From Sisyra terminalis (lineage: Eukaryota > Arthropoda > Insecta > Neuroptera > Sisyridae), in NCBI GenBank assembly GCA_958496175.1, contig OY292278.1, positions 9,796,001 through 9,860,000 of the forward strand: 64,000 bases of DNA, in the 5' to 3' direction. Numbering within the stretch: the first letter of the stretch is position 1; each line of letters starts with the position of its first letter. The notes under the pieces are model-generated. The model ran no database searches and had not been told where the DNA came from. It saw nothing but the letters and a program-made list of their open reading frames with translations. The position numbers and the translations under genes are program-made. This document shows, in pieces, positions 35,909 through 48,088 of the stretch.

Positions 35909-36825
35909 ATATGAAAAATTCAAGTATATGCTCAACTGGTGAATGAAATAACATAGTTAAAGTTTGAAGGCCAAAATGAGAGAATGGCACCTTTAAATAT
36001 GTCGATTAAGGAATTTGAAACCAGTTTGAGATATTTATTATTTGTTGTCAATTATAAATACATTAACACCTTTTTTCGATTCCATAAATGAGTCTTTGAG
36101 TCTGCCTTTTTCTCATTACTATATTATCTTTTATCGCCAGTTGAGAGCAGGTAAAATTCTTTTCAACTTCACACCTGTATGGAATTTATTCGATTTTGCT
36201 CAAAATATTTATCATTATGGGACAAAGGTCGAAAAATTGAACATAATTTTCTGCTACCTGGATTCTTTCGTACGATTCAAGAACAGGTTAACCGATTTCT
36301 ATAATATTTTGTTTTCAGGTACTCCTTAATGTTTAGTCAAAATAAAAGTATAAAAGAAGGTCACAGACAAGTCTAATTTAAATAGATGTACCAATATTTT
36401 ATTCTGATTTCATTTGTGGTTCCAAATTAAAGACAGCTTTACTGATTTGATAGAAACTTTGTAATCAAGTTCAACTAATTTTTCTTCAAAAGAAAAGGTT
36501 GCCTATTTACGTTTAATTATTAACAATAAAAGTAGCATTCAGATGAAGGCCGACTAAAATAAATAAATGGTCACCCATTAGTTGGATATAAATTGGACCC
36601 TTGAATTAAATATCTATGTTCTTTTTTGAAATATCGAAAAATCAGCGTTTTTGAAATCAGGGGTAGCCAACCCAAATGATATTGCGGACCACCGTTAAAG
36701 ATATTATCTGAAGTTCTCCATACTAAATTTAAATAAATGAAATATTTTTCTATTTGTCTATGGTAACTTAAGTCGTATTTAAACTTAGGGCTGACTTATC
36801 GATCTTGTGACATTTTTTATTCATG
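35909..36825. other. non-coding DNA, no gene seen
   Basis: The frame 36042-36329 (95 codons) has no recognisable domain and ends beside ordinary AT-rich DNA. I do not call a gene. Confidence 0.4.
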
Positions 36826-36837
36826 CATAGCTGATTG

Positions 36838-37166
36838 TGTATACAATATATAGGATATATAGCGGTCCAATTTATGTAGTATAATTTAATATAATAATAT
36901 ATAAAAATCATACCATAAACATTAATTTGAACAGAAGTTCAAACAAAAATATTCGTGACGTATTGCCCAGATACGTATTTCGATTGCCAAGTAATCTTCC
37001 TCAGTGGTCATCAAGTAGTTTGAACTTCTGTTCAAATTTATGTTTATGGTATGATTTTTATATATTATTATATTAAATTATACTACATAAATTGAACCGC
37101 AATGAATCCTATATATTGTATACACAGTATAACGGTTTAAAGTCAGCGAAAAAATCTTATTTTGAT
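36838..37166. mobile_element. foldback element with hammerhead-like core, copy 1
   Basis: The arms 'tgtatacaatatatagg' … 'gaacagaagttcaaac' (left) and 'gtttgaacttctgttc' … 'tatattgtatacacagtata' (right) are inverted copies of about 130 bp. Between them is a spacer of about 70 bp. The right side continues about 40 bp further ('gtcagcgaaaaaatcttatt') than the left. CATAGCTGATTG (36826-36837) and CATAGCTAATTG (37167-37178) form a 12-bp target duplication with one mismatch. No coding frame. Other copies are at 43063-44018 and 56031-57090. Confidence 0.85.
36965..37009 (-). ncRNA. hammerhead-ribozyme-like motif
   Basis: On the minus strand, in order: GACCA (stem I), CTGAGGA, a stem II hairpin (GATT…AATC), GAAA, the tiny palindromic stem III ATACGTAT (sharing the last A of GAAA), C as the would-be cleavage nucleotide, then TGGGC (stem I return; pairs with GACCA at 4 of 5). 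This order is that of a type I hammerhead with a minimal stem III, as described for Penelope-like elements. Flaws: CTGAGGA in place of CTGATGA, and one extra A before stem II. Activity is doubtful for this copy. Confidence 0.5.
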
Positions 37167-37178
37167 CATAGCTAATTG

Positions 37179-39194
37179 ATTAAATATTATAGTTACCATG
37201 TATCCTACGCATAATGTGTAAAAACTATCAATTTAAATAATCCTGGCGAGTCTTATCGGATATTTTCTATTGATTAAAAGAATATTTACCATGGTTTTCT
37301 TAAACAAAAATACTCATATGATAAGTTGTGCCTGTTTAAAGGCGATAGAAAATAAAATTTCTGATTTCTAAATTTAATACTTATATGCATATTTAAAAGA
37401 AAAATAATACCATCATTGGCATTACGCAGACGAAATTGCGGGTATCAACTAATTAAGGTATAAAAGTACTACTTATGTGACAGAAATTCGTAGAATTTAA
37501 TTTAAAAGACTTTATAATAACAACTTTTACTTAATTCGAATATAACTAGATATAAATTTGGTTGTAGTATTTAGGGCTATTACTCGCCAAACTCCTATAA
37601 AAAATTCTTTTTGGAAAAACTTTGATTTTTACAAAGCAAAAACATACACCGATTTGAACGGGAAAAAGTAAAGTTTAGCATTTTGGGAAAAAGCTCGTGA
37701 GCTTTTAATGACCATTAGTCCCTGCAGTATATTTTCACATGACAAATTTGCCTCTTTGGCCTCTTTAACTCCGGCACAGCTGGATGAACGAGAAATTAAT
37801 ATCTTAAAAGGATTCATTCCAAGATTCAAACGGAGCTTGTCATATAGCAAAGAAAAATAATTATTTGCAGGCGTTTAATTAAAATCTTTAACAAATAAAA
37901 TTGTCATCATTTATGCAAAAATATTTAAAGTAAAGTTCTCTAAATTGAAAAAAAAAACATGTACGTACTGGTTATCAAATAAAAGAGATACCATAAAGGA
38001 ATATTTCTTAGGATATCTAAAAATTTAACTAATATAAGGGATGGGAAATTTGCGACGTAGTGACTTCATTTACCGGAAAATTCATTCAAAGAAAAAAATA
38101 TATTGAAATTTATTCAAAATAAAGAAAACATTTTTTTCCCTAAAACTGTTCCATCCAATTCCCTTTCCATATTCATTCACAATATTTCCATTAAAAATTA
38201 TATTTTTTGTTTTCAATATTAGAGTTTTTCATTCATATTAAAACCGTACCAAATCCGTCCTATACATCCATCAAAGATTGGCTTCATGAATATTTTATCG
38301 TAGCAAAACCTTTTGATCACAAAAATATTTCACTATATTAAAATTACCTCCGCATCGAAAAACTCAAATGAAATTATCCATAAAATATATTTTCTTTACC
38401 GAAGAAAAAAATAATTTAGCTCTACAATTATATTCATGAAAAACTATAGATTCATTTAACAAAGGATAGGAAACCATATAAATTGTTGAGCGGAAAGTTT
38501 GGCGCTTCTTTGATTAATATTTAATATATTTACGGTGAATTTTTGAGAAAGTCAACCCCTATGTGTGACGATGAGGGGCGGGAAATGCGGGTCGAGTGCG
38601 TGAAATGGGTAATTAATTTATTAAAATTCATCAACCGACTGTGCAAGTTGTGGGGGTATAGTCAAGAAGAAAAGCTGAACTTGAATAGTTTCAAAATCGT
38701 GTGGTAATTAGCATAACATTTCGTTCTTCTGTAAAAGATTTGCATATATCCTTCTGCGTCTCTATATGTTTAATAAATGTTTGATTTAAAACATATACCG
38801 GATGTTTGGTAGTTAGTTTAACCAGGAAACTCTTATGCTGTACGTTAAATTTCGTTGGAAATTGATGATGTTTTCATTGCATTTTCCCAATGGATAGTTG
38901 TTGAATCATTGGAGTTAAAATTCTGTATCTTTAGTATGCTTACAAATTGTAGAAGATAAACGATTTTGGGGTATTGCAGCCGACCAATGTTGCAGGAAAA
39001 GATTTTTCTATAAGATTTTTCTATAAAAGATATACGGGGATGATTTATGGTGCTTTTTGTTTTATAGAAAAGCTTGATTTCAATATAATGCAACTTTATT
39101 GGCAGTCAAAATCAGTAACTTTTTAATGAACTATCCATCGCTGTATTTAGTGATTTAGTTTTACAGCATTATCAATTTTATCTATACATATAAA
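37179..39194. other. non-coding DNA, no gene seen
   Basis: No credible frame. A small cluster of less AT-rich DNA at 38540-38660 ('gatgaggggcgggaaatgcg') stands out but shows no feature I can name. Confidence 0.4.
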
Positions 39195-40148
39195 TAGCTG
39201 ATCTCCGCAACTTCGTCTGCGTAATGTAGGTGTAGATTATGTTTTTTTTTTCAAATTTGCCATTTGTAGTGGTATATGAAAATTTTTATTTTTCTTATTT
39301 CTTTTACGAAAAACATAATCATACCTGAAAACACTATTTTGTCGACTTGAAAAAGACACATTTAAAAAACTGTTGCAAAGAATAAAATTGTTCTATGTAA
39401 TAATCAATTAATTTTCAAAAAATATTTATAAATATCTAAAAAGAGTATGTCTATTGCGTATAGCTACGGTAGGTATACCTACCGTAGACCAAATAATCTG
39501 TAAATCAATCAGCATCTATACATAAATAAAAAATATCGCCAAGTTCAATAAAGTTGGTCTTAATTATAAGTAAAATGCGGTGACCATGCGACATTTTTCA
39601 AATAACTTACATTTTTAAACTTGTGATATCTTTTGAATGGAATGTTCAAATTGAATAACTCAAAAAGTTATATAATGGTATTGAAGCAAACTTAAATATG
39701 AAGTCATTTATTTTGATAAGGATTAATCTCAAAGTATAAATAAAAGAGCTTTTATAATGGTGGCAATTATATACATTTTTTAAAATGAAAAAAACACTTA
39801 TTGTGACATAACTATAATAGTTAGACATATGATGTCGCTCTATTTTTTGTAGAAAAGGATATGTTCTGCAAAATTGTACTACATTATTTTGTTCTATAAC
39901 CAATAGTTTTCGCAGCGCACGCGATAAAAGAATGTTTTTTGGTATTTTTTTCAGACCTTGGATTACATTATTGGAATTTTAGTATGGATCTCTAACTTTT
40001 TTGAAAACTTAATTTAGCCTATGTTCACTGGAAATAGTGTAGCTTCCCAACAGTGAAAGAATTTTTCAAATCGGTCAAGTAGTTTCGGAGACTATTCAAA
40101 GCAAACAAAGAATCAAATATTTCCTCTTTATAATAATAGATAGATATA
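39195..40148 (+). repeat. insect dispersed repeat, longest copy
   Basis: Starts 'agctgatctccgcaacttcg' and continues 'tctgcgtaatgtaggtg', 'cttttacgaaaaacataatc' and 'ggtaggtatacctaccgta'. It ends 'gtgaaagaatttttcaaatc', 'agtagtttcgg', 'ttcctctttataataataga'. The ending is a signature found in many insect repeats. The copies at 26.3, 41.6 and 49.5 kb are shorter or broken. The class is unknown to me; no frame. Confidence 0.75.
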
Positions 40149-41215
40149 AATAAAATTGGAGTGTCTGTTTGTAATATTGTAATAACCGCTTTTTACTAGA
40201 TGCATACATGAGTATATACGGTACATACACTAAAATAACATTTTTAAAATTTTTGTCTGTCTGTCTGTTTGTTCCAACTAATCTCTGAAATGGCTGAACC
40301 AATTTTGACGGAACTTTTATTGGCAGGTAGCTGATGTAATATGGAATAACTTAGGCTACTTTCATTTTAGATATAAAAATTCTTTTATTTTAGCAAAAAA
40401 AAGCATTGTCGCAATTGAACAATCAACAATCGAAATTTTTAATTTAATAAGTGTAATTAATAAATTAATAATAAGTTTCTGTTTTTGTTTCATCATTTTA
40501 ATAACAGCATTTTAAATAACCTCATTTCACTTAATTAGTATGATAGTTTATGTAGTAGGTATACCAAATACCAAAGAGGCGGTTTTTAATTTTTATTTGT
40601 TTTTCAACAATCAAAGTTTTTAAAATCTATTTTTTATGAATCAATGATTGTAACCTGGAGCAATTATATATTCTGCTGAAAAACATTAAGAGGGCAATTT
40701 TTTATCATATATTTCATTATCAATTAAAATATACAATCTTCCAAACTTTTCTTCGGTATTTAGAACAGTTTGAAAACCAATTATTGAAAATACATAAAAT
40801 ATTAGAATTTACTTCCACGCTTTCTACCTATTTCCAACAATTTTGTATGTACAACGTCCAAAGGAGCGAAATCGAGTAGCTTTTTAGTCATGATAATCAA
40901 AATAAAGAAGGACATTTTTTTTTTCGTTTAACATTGTAGTTTCAAATATAAATGCATATTTGTGTTGATGAAATTTGGAAAGTATTTTCCTTATACGATG
41001 CAGATATATAATAAGATAGGGTTTTCGATATTTCCTCCCCTAAAAGAATGAAAAATTGTAGTAAAGTTTGTACGGCAAAACTTCTAACAAACAATCGAAA
41101 TTTAAAATTTATTTATCAAAGTACCGTTAAAGATGAAATCTAATTCGGTACCCTTTATTAAAAAACAAAGTTGCTTTAATATTTGAAACAGAAACCTTGG
41201 GTTTGCTTATAAGTG
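40149..41215 (+). repeat. dispersed repeat with 'ggagtgtctgtttgtaat' start
   Basis: Starts right after the previous repeat with 'ggagtgtctgtttgtaatat'. Next come 'tctgtctgtctgtttgttcc' and 'tctctgaaatggctgaacc', a widespread arthropod repeat wording. The part 40920-41215 resembles 33.43-33.70 kb. The extent to the right is approximate and there is no frame. Confidence 0.5.
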
Positions 41216-41599
41216 AGCATTAAGTTTTTTGGCTTTCACATATTGTAAACCTGAAAATCCGAAATACGTATTCACAAATAAATACATTAGTGAGCGAATA
41301 TCGAGTAGCGAGAAATTCGACGAACTAAAAGAAAATGCTTTAACTATATAGTTGAAATTCAAATATTTTAATAAGCGCATAAATACACAATAGTTATACT
41401 TGCTTATGGAGGAACTGGGTTTCGTGCAATTGAACAAATTTTAATTTCGCGATAGTTTTGTACATCGCAGTAGTGAAATAGTTTTGAGAAAAAGGTTCAT
41501 TTAGGAGTCGAGACAATGAAATGTGTTTCTACTAATATTCTAAATCTAGACGATTTACTTCTGTTAATTTGACGCGTGTGTTTTGTTAACTTTTTACTG

Positions 41600-41975
41600 T
41601 TTTAAGTCATAATTAAGACCGACTTTATTGAACTTGACGATATTTCTTTATGTATAGATACTGATTAGTTTATGGATTATTTGGTTCACGGTAAATATAC
41701 CTACCGTAGGTATACGCAATTGAACATACTCTTTTTAGACATTTAAAAATATTTTTTGAAAATTAATTGATGACTACGTACAACTATTTTATTCTAAGCA
41801 ACAGTATATTAAATGTGTCTTTTTAAAGTTGACAAAATAGTGTACTTAAATATGATTATTTTTTTCGTAAAACATAAGAAAAATAAAAATTTTCATATAC
41901 CACTACAAATAGTAAATCTAAAAAGGAAATATAATCTATACCTACGTTACGCAGACGAAGTCGCGGGGATGAATT
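41600..41975 (-). repeat. insect dispersed repeat, inverted copy
   Basis: Reverse complement of 39195-39590: ends 'cctacgttacgcagacgaag' 'tcgcgggg' on the plus strand. It lies about 1.4 kb from the direct copy, so the two form an inverted pair. The frame 41813-42013 runs through it and is not a gene. Confidence 0.8.
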
Positions 41976-43052
41976 TAATTATCAAATTAATTAACAATTT
42001 AATTAATAAATAAAAATCTTCCAATTTTTTAACATTAAGAACTGGAGAGGCATTTCTGGATATATCAACCATAATGAAGAACAACTCTATGGTTAAAGAC
42101 CAATTTATAAAACATTCTGTACATATTATAACTAGGTAAGTAGTGGAATTTTCACCGAATCAAAAGCCGACGCTGGCATAAAAGCCGGCAAGGCAACTGA
42201 AAGGCGAAGGGTTCGAAAGCCTGTGCTTTGTGGTCAGCGCGAAAAGTTTATATAATGGGAAAGGAAAAAGTTTTTCCTATTCAGCAAATTTTGACGATGA
42301 AAAATTGGAAATTTTCTAGTCAGGAAACTTTCTGCTCTAAAAGAGTACCTAGATATCAGGCGATGGCGAATTCTTTGTTGTTGGGCTTCTTTTCGAATTT
42401 TCCAAGCGGCGCTTAATTGGTGTGCGTGATGAAAATTTTTAACATTTATAACAAAGATAAAGGGGAATGGGTACACTACACGGTAGAGTAATTAATGAAT
42501 GGGGTTGCTTTTTATCATATTTTCAGGTTTGGAAAAGAAATTATTTGTGTCACGTTAACGACGAAATTTGCTATTTTTGTGGGAACAAAGAGGGAAAAAC
42601 TTTGAAAATGTTTGGTTTTTAAATAAAATTGATTAACCGGACTGAAAATTTTAAGCATTTTTATATAGTTCAAGATATGAAAAGAAGGGAGATGAGAAAT
42701 AAGGTTGTACATGGAAAAGTTTTTGATGTTTTTTTTTTTAATTCAATTCTGATAAAGACCACTAGAAGGGTTACATATTATTTTTTTTGGGAAATCTTAG
42801 GAAAATAATTTGAAAATGTTTTTTTTCAGCCTGGGCCAAAAAGCACTTGATTGGTAGCAAAGTTGGTTATGGGTACATGACGTCAAAGTTATGTATGTAG
42901 AAAAACTTCAAATTACCTAGAGGAAAGAAAAGGAGACCTGGAAGTCCTTTAAAAGAGCCATCTATGAATTACAAGGAACTAAAGAAAGGATAAAGGATAT
43001 ATTCAGTTAAAATAAACATTCCAGGAAAATACCATCGACTTAAATGTAACAT
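41976..43052. other. non-coding DNA, no gene seen
   Basis: 42130-42480 is less AT-rich ('aaaagccgacgctggc', 'aaagccggcaaggc'). Frames on both strands overlap there. No recognisable domain. Confidence 0.4.
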
Positions 43053-43062
43053 GTCTCTTAAA

Positions 43063-44018
43063 CTGTGTATACAATACATAGAATATATTGCGGTTCAATT
43101 TATGTAGTATAATTTAAAAATTATACTTCATAAATTGAACCGCAATATATTCTGTATATTGTATACTAGGGTGATTTTTTTTGACTTTTTTTTTTTGGTC
43201 CCATCGTGAAATTTTGTTGGAAATACCAAAAAAAAAAATTCTCTGAAAGTTTGAGCCCTTAATATTAATTTTAAGTCCTCGACCAAGACGTGTAAAGATT
43301 TCCCACTGAAAATACACGGAAACTCTGATTTTTTATTTTTAAATTTCTATCTCTCAGCGGCATTTCATAGGATCACTTTTACCGAAGATGTTTTTTTCTC
43401 AGAATTAAACGCTCTACAAAAGTGCCCATTGCGACAAAGTCGTAACTCACACCGGTGAGGTAGTACGGGCCACTGAACCTGATTTTTCCGTAAAATTCAA
43501 GGCTTAATACCTCGTTTAATATTGATCTTCGCGATTTGGTCTACAGGAACTTTTTTGTAGGAAATCAAATTCTCTACAAGTTTTTCATTTATAATTTTTC
43601 CATAGCTCTTGTTATTTACGAGATAAATGCAAAAAAAACGCGAATTTTATGGAAAAATCAGGTTCAGGGGCCCGTACTACCTCACCGGTGTGAGTTACGA
43701 CTTTATCGCAATGGGCACTTTTGTAGAGCGTTTAATTCTGAGAAAAAACCATCTTCGGTAAAAGCGATCCTATGAAATGCCGCTGAGATATAGAAATTTA
43801 AAAATAAAAAATTATAGTTTCCGTGTATTTTCAATGAGAAATCTTTACGTCTTGGTCGAGGACTTAAAATTAATATTAAAGGCTCAAACTTTCAGGGAAT
43901 TTTTTTTTTTTGGAATTTCCAACAAAATTTTACGATGGAACCAAAAAAAGTAAAAAAAAATCATCCTATTGTATACACAGTATAACTGTTCAAAGTCAGA
44001 GAAAATTCTTATTTTGAT
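43063..44018. mobile_element. foldback element, copy 2, interrupted by MITE C
   Basis: The left arm (43063-43110) and right arm (43119-43166) are inverted copies separated by only about 8 bp; the central spacer seen in the other copies is missing. The family C MITE then follows, and after it the terminal part 'acagtataactgttcaaag' … 'cttattttgat' (43971-44018). GTCTCTTAAA flanks the whole (43053-43062 and 44019-44028), a perfect 10-bp target duplication. This proves that the foldback came first and the MITE later. Confidence 0.85.
43167..43968. mobile_element. palindromic MITE family C, copy 2, 802 bp
   Basis: The ends TAGGGTGATTTTTTTTGAC and its reverse complement (ending ATCATCCTA) are flanked by a perfect 8-bp duplication TTGTATAC (43159-43166 and 43969-43976). 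This supports the hAT superfamily. The arms are complementary for several hundred bp ('ggtcccatcgtgaaattttg', 'aatacacggaaactctgat', 'cctcaccggtgtgagttacg'). Longer than copy 1 because more of the inner arms is kept. No transposase. Confidence 0.9.
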
Positions 44019-44028
44019 GTCTCTTAAA

Positions 44029-45953
44029 GTTCATTTTCTTTGCTCTCAACGATACTTCTTTCTTCAAATAAAGCTTTCATTATTGACCATCAGGACATAT
44101 TTTTAATGGAACAAAGATATCAAGGCCGTTGGAATGAAGCCATGCTTGTAGATTACTAGTGGTCCTTCTTGAGGGATGTTTTGGAATTGATCTACAAAAG
44201 AAAATTCATGACATTTTTTTCAAACTTAAGAATGTTTAACAACGCGACATTTTTATGCCAATTAACGGAAGAAATCATGAAAAAATAGGCCTTATACGAC
44301 AAAGAACAAAGTATCTTCTATCAGAATGATGGACAAACATGTTAAATTTTTCTCAGAAAGTCACAAATTTTGAAAAAAAAATATACCTTTATTGAGAATA
44401 CTAAAATTATATTCCTTTAAGACTAAAACCAGTAGCTAATTAGCCAAATTTAACGATGAAAAATATTCAAATCGTTTAAGTACAATCAAATTCATTAGCT
44501 AAAGAAAAATTTAGATTAATCGAATTACGTCCCCAACGTATTTCCTTTTGCTTCACATTCGTTTAATGAATATTTATAAGACGACAAAGAAAAGCAAAAG
44601 TTTCGCACCCTCAACCCCGTAAATGTCAACAGAAGACATACATTTCGAAGAAAACATAATAATCTTCATTTTAAAACGTCTTTGATCAGACGTGATTTTC
44701 ACCGCATAGCATTTTCGTAAGCCACTTGAGGATTTGTATGTAAATATCAAATATTTATGTGTACTCGAATACCTATATGGAAGAACCAAGGACAAGATCA
44801 ACAAACCGACAGACGGACGAACAGCAGACATTACGAAACAATCCAATATTAATTAGAGGCATTAGAAAGCTCAAATACCCGGGACACATATCCTCCGAAA
44901 TGTGGGGCAAATTTGAAAATTCCCAATCATACGAAAGCTTTGTTCTGCATTCAACAATGTTGCATCGATAATTATTGATGGAATATGGGATTGAATCGTT
45001 GTAATTTTCAGCCGAAACATGAGTCAGAAGTACAATTTACTAATTAAGAATTTTGGGAGTAATTGGGACATTGATCTTGCGGGATTGGATTCGTGAAAAT
45101 TAATTTCATTAAATCGGTAGTGCAACTTAATATCTTCTCAATATTTTCAACAAAAATTTTTAAATTGATCATCCTAATCTAATTCTATCATTAAAGTCTT
45201 CAAACTGTTGTACTTTTTATGAAAGTTATTCTTTATATTATAAAAAAAAAAAATCGTAACGCAACTGGTGGTGCAATGGAAACATTGTCATTACCATGAA
45301 AAGTGATAAATTTGAAATAAGAAAAGAAAAGTTTATACAGTAAAAAGTTATACCGTTAAAAAAAGGTTTCACTTTTAAACTTTGAAAAAAAAATCTTTCA
45401 ATATTTAAATTTTTCAATACATAAAAATGACAAATTTTCTTTAAAAATGTTTATGTTGAAATAAACGTAAATTTTCTCGACTGAAATTTTATGAGTTTCT
45501 TTATGAGTTTCACTTACATTTCTCTCAAAAAACAAGAACATTTTCCGTGTGTTCTTTTCTCTAAAAATTGAAGAGTTTTCGTTAAGTTTTACGATACAAA
45601 ATAAAATGATTTCATTGCTCAACGATTCGATAAACATTTTTGCTGATTTCAAAGATGTAACAATAAAACTGTTGCAGGTAACTGCACAATAAATATCAAG
45701 GATATAATCTGAGTTAATATTATAAGGGGTACAAATAAGCTCCTTTGAAGAACAAGAGAGCAAAATATAAAGGACAAAAATTTGAGAAAATTGTAACGGA
45801 AAGCATCATGAAAATAGATTTTTTGGGTTTGGAAGGTAATTTTCCACAGATTTTATGTAAGGTAGGACGTTAGAATTGTAAGACCTTTTCAATTGTTTTG
45901 CAAAAAGCTCAGTTTATCCATCAAAATATTTTGATCTCAATTATAAAAATTTA
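44029..45953. other. non-coding DNA, no gene seen
   Basis: Frames at 44574-44846 (minus) and 44759-44971 (plus) overlap in a less AT-rich patch. The minus frame at 45398-45763 (121 codons) is serine/asparagine-rich without a recognisable domain. None is called. Confidence 0.4.
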
Positions 45954-45962
45954 TAACAATAA

Positions 45963-47795
45963 AAATAATAATAATAAAAGTTTTTTATTAGCCTACTGTA
46001 CAGTAACAATATATGTGTAATAAAAGAAATAAAATAATGTAATAGTAAAAGTTCCAGACGCATGTCTTTGCCTTTCAACAACTTTAGAAAACATAGAAAA
46101 TAGAAAAAAAAAATTAATATAATTCTTAACTTTATAAATATTTAAAGATATCTGTCTCAGATCACTGGGAAAACGACCTTAAAAAACTCAGCACTTATTT
46201 TATTAATTAAAAATTAGTGAATAATATATTTTATTCTCTTGTGTTTTTTTGTGATATTATGGTCATAGCTGCCTATACTTTTTATTAGGACACTCTCATT
46301 ATCCTCGCATCTTAAAAATAATTTTTCACACACTTCCCTTAAAAATACTTTTATCATTGGAAGGTTTCCGTCTTCATGTAGTTGTTTAATCAGTGTATAC
46401 CTGGGGGCATTTAGACCAAATCTTAAAAATTTGTTTTGTGTCCCTGGAGTTTTTTAAGATTGGTTTCACTAGTAAAACTCCAGCATGGTGCAGGATACGT
46501 GAGCATTGGTCTTACCAAAACTTTGTACAAAAGTATTTTGTTTTTTGTGCTTAGAGCACTGTTTCTATTGAGCAAGGGGAATAGGGCCATAATTAGACCA
46601 TTTCCTTTTTGCACTAGATTATTTATATGTGCTGTGAATGTTAATTTTTGGTCCAAAGTGACCCCCAGGTACCTTAGTGTGGGAGACCACTCTGTTTCTT
46701 GGTTGGCAATTCTAACGCGTTTCTTTTAATTGGCTTTCATTTAGTTATTAAAATGGCTTTTGTTTTTCCAGCATTTATTTTAATTTTCCATTTTAAGAAA
46801 TATCTATTTATTCGATCTAAGTTTTTCGTTAGTTTATTGGCTACTGTGTCAGTTCTCCAGGATGACACGGACAGTGCCGTATCATCTGCAAAAAGTGATA
46901 CTGCTAAGTTTTTCCTACAAGGGATGTCATTTAAGTATATAATAAATAATATAGGTCCTAGAACTGATCCTTGGGGTACACCGGCTGTTATTTTTTTTTG
47001 GTCAGACAATGTATTCTCCATGTGAACCCGAAAAGTTCTGTTATGAAGATAGGAAGAGACCAATCTAATTAGGTACTTGGGAAATCTGTGTTTTATTAGT
47101 TTAATCAGCAGCCCAGCGTGCCAGACGGTATCAAATGCTTTTTCTATGTCGAGAGTAACCCAAGCCAATGTGCTTCTTTTTGTTAAACTCTTCGGTTGCA
47201 TTGTCAACCAGCCTTGCTAGCTGACCAGTTGTTGAGGGTTGTTTCCGAAAACCGAATTGTTCATTGATCAGGATATTGTTAGTTGTTAGGTGATTGATTA
47301 TGTGATCTTGTATTATTTTTTCGGTGATCTTGCTTAGCGCGTCTAGTAAACTAATGGGTCTGTAATTATTTAATTGTTTGAGGTCTTTACCTGTCTTTGG
47401 TATGACTTTGACAATTGCTTGTTTCCATTGGTTAGGGAAATATTTCCGGCTAAAAATATGGTTAATGGTGTCTGATAAATATACTACGGCTTTCCGCGGA
47501 AGGTTTTTAAGTGCACTATTGGTGATTGTATCAGGGCCAGGGGCCTTATGGTTTTTTAACGATTTAATTATTTTTTTTACTTTACCTGGCGATATGAAAG
47601 AGTAGTTAGTTTCATTCTCTGACCTGTCTTTAGCAAATTTGCTTAGTGTTCGGTTCACTTTGAGAGTGTGCGCCTGTGAACCTAAGTTTTGGTTTTGCGT
47701 GGATATTTTTTCAAAATGGGAGGCCAATAAATTTGCTTTTTCGTAATCTGTAGTTGCATATCGATGATTATCGATTTTTATTGGAGGGACATTTG
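45963..47795 (-). mobile_element. Jockey-clade LINE (family J2), 5'-truncated
   Basis: A 1.83-kb remnant on the minus strand. TAACAATAA lies at both ends (45954-45962 and 47796-47804), a plausible 9-bp target duplication. The 3' end carries a TTA/ATT-repeat tail, also seen in the 28.6-kb copy. ORF1 and the endonuclease domain of ORF2 are missing through 5' truncation. The 3' UTR lies at 45963-46200. Confidence 0.92.
46200..47795 (-). pseudogene. Jockey ORF2, reverse transcriptase domain
   Basis: Three minus-strand frames together cover the reverse transcriptase. Frame 1 (about 47795-47131): KIIKSLKNHKAPGPD, WKQAIVKVIPKTGKD, YRPISLLDALSKITEKIIQ, EQFGFRKQPSTT. Frame 2 (47180-46737): VTLDIEKAFDTVWHAG, AGVPQGSVLGPILF, and the catalytic FADD at 46881-46892. 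Frame 3 (46680-46423 and beyond): LDQKLTFTAHI, ILLYKVLVRPMLTYPAPCW, then after another shift RYTLIKQLHEDGNLP. The motifs and their order are those of the Jockey clade. Frameshifts near 47170, near 46700 and near 46420 mean no complete enzyme can be made. The catalytic aspartates themselves are intact. Confidence 0.93.
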
Positions 47796-47804
47796 TAACA
47801 ATAA

Positions 47805-48080
47805 TTATTTGACAAGTTACTAGCATATAAGAAAAAAAAAATTGTTCATTAAAAACTTCAATTTTATACACAATAAAATAAATAATAATGCATATTGTTC
47901 AAAATCGTTTATATTTCGAACCAAAAATTTGTAAATAAGAATAATCTACTGCAATAAGGAAAATAAGTGAAATCGAAAAAGAAAAACGATATATATTTTT
48001 TTATCATTTATATAAATAATATATAGTAGGTATTAACTAATATATAGTAGATAGATATAGTAGATACATAGTAGCAGATG
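47805..48080. other. non-coding DNA, repeat remnant at right end
   Basis: AT-rich. The last 15-20 bp ('gtagcagatgcccgtgac') are the start of an insect dispersed repeat split by the following hAT element. Confidence 0.5.
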
Positions 48081-48088
48081 CCCGTGAC

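Noticed and set aside
35723..35914. 63-codon frame resembling the one at 43114-43317 (minus)
   Set aside because: Both are the same arm of the family C palindrome read in opposite directions; the similarity is repeat identity, not a gene family.
36838..37166. Reading the foldback element as an ordinary hAT or Tc1 MITE
   Set aside because: The target duplications of the three copies are 12, 10 and 10 bp and one end is ragged; DNA transposons of these classes make 8-bp or TA duplications with fixed ends.
47378..47605. 75-codon plus-strand frame
   Set aside because: Antisense shadow of the Jockey reverse transcriptase.
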